NCBI GenBank assembly: GCA_927417275.1
Contig: CAKMJV010000031.1
Coordinates: forward strand, 1 to 64,000
Direction: 5' to 3'
From: an uncultured Clostridia bacterium
Lineage (GTDB): Bacteria > Bacillota > Clostridia > Peptostreptococcales > Acidaminobacteraceae
DNA length: 64,000 bases
Positions 63,765 to 64,000 of this stretch are shown here, piece by piece. Made by a program: the position numbers and the translations under genes. Numbering within the stretch: position 1 is the first letter of the stretch; each line of letters starts with the position of its first letter. A model generated the notes under the pieces. That model worked only from the letters and a program-made list of their open reading frames with translations, ran no database searches and was not told the DNA's origin.

Positions 63765-64000
63765 TTGAAAAGACCATTGGTAATCTCAATTGAAGGTGGA
63801 GAAGGCGCAGGAAAATCCACAGTTTTAAAAGGCATCTCCGACTATTTTGAAAAAAGAAATATGGATTTTTTGGTTACGAGAGAACCAGGAGGGGTTCGCA
63901 TATCAGAACTCATACGTCATATCATTTTAGAAAAGACATATACGGAAATGGATCCACGTACAGAAGCGTTGTTATTTGCTGCTGCAAGACGCCAACATTT
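63765..64000 (+). CDS. tmk: Thymidylate kinase, N-terminal part (cut by window edge)
   Basis: Starts with TTG at 63765, six bases after GAGGAG, and runs off the window after 78 codons. P-loop [10 protein letters not shown] near residues 9-18, TREPGG near 40, and [11 protein letters not shown] near 70 are thymidylate-kinase signatures. Phosphorylates dTMP to dTDP. The start codon is TTG, which simple gene finders may miss. Confidence 0.9.
   Translation, partial: MKRPLVISIEGGEGAGKSTVLKGISDYFEKRNMDFLVTREPGGVRISELIRHIILEKTYTEMDPRTEALLFAAARRQH

Noticed and set aside
1..64000. tRNA or rRNA genes, CRISPR arrays, insertion sequences, prophage genes
   Set aside because: I looked for cloverleaf-type segments, regular repeats, transposase or integrase motifs and found none that hold up.

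Overview
The window reads as chromosomal DNA of an anaerobic, fermentative, low-GC Gram-positive bacterium of the class Clostridia. The signs are an NADH-linked electron-bifurcating [FeFe] hydrogenase, a ferredoxin-dependent 2-oxoacid oxidoreductase, AddAB instead of RecBCD, CsaB/TagA cell-surface polymer genes, FtsEX with a CwlO/PcsB-like hydrolase, and a CIRCE element and LexA box of Gram-positive type. AGGAGG-type ribosome sites precede almost every gene. I cannot name the genus from sequence alone. I see no tRNA, rRNA, CRISPR array, IS element or prophage. Coding density is high, and only one gene-free stretch exceeds 300 bases (36229-36617).

Layout: 1-1.5 kb holds the end of a MotA/TolQ-type channel gene and a MotB/OmpA-type partner. 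1.6-4.3 kb is a secreted phosphodiester-glycosidase protein. 4.4-8.7 kb (minus strand) is a sugar-use operon: TetR regulator, GPH-family transporter, GH2 glycosidase. 8.9-13.3 kb is a four-gene signalling operon: a helical/membrane protein, a Ser/Thr kinase with zinc ribbon, a TerY-like vWA protein and a PP2C phosphatase. This is the TerY-P triad arrangement and the most unusual system here. 13.5-18 kb has a MarR regulator, an M29 aminopeptidase and two 2-oxoacid oxidoreductase subunits. 18-21 kb (minus) has LrgAB and HtpG with a CIRCE element. 21.2-23.6 kb has a CBS-ACT protein, a DUF523/DUF1722 protein and a TIGR01906 membrane protein.

23.7-32.8 kb is addBA followed by CysQ-like, HAD and HutD-like genes. 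32.8-36.2 kb (minus) is a two-component system and two DUF4342 paralogues. 36.4-36.5 kb contains a candidate small RNA with a C-rich hairpin loop. 36.6-39.3 kb has an RSH-type HD hydrolase, acpS, alr and a MazF toxin without a visible antitoxin. 39.3-47.7 kb has DUF5693, csaB, tagA, an S1-domain protein, a Lon-like protease and 5-formyl-THF cyclo-ligase. 47.8-52 kb is ftsEX, an M23 peptidase, a C-terminal processing protease and a small membrane protein. 52.1-58.9 kb is uvrB-uvrA-uvrC behind a LexA-boxed promoter. 59-63.6 kb is a four-gene HndABCD-type hydrogenase operon. The window ends inside tmk.

The regions fit together as a mostly housekeeping chromosome (repair, envelope, fermentation). 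Three parts look accessory or regulatory: the TerY-P operon, the sugar operon and the orphan sRNA locus. Promoters, operators and targets are read by eye against consensus and are predictions.
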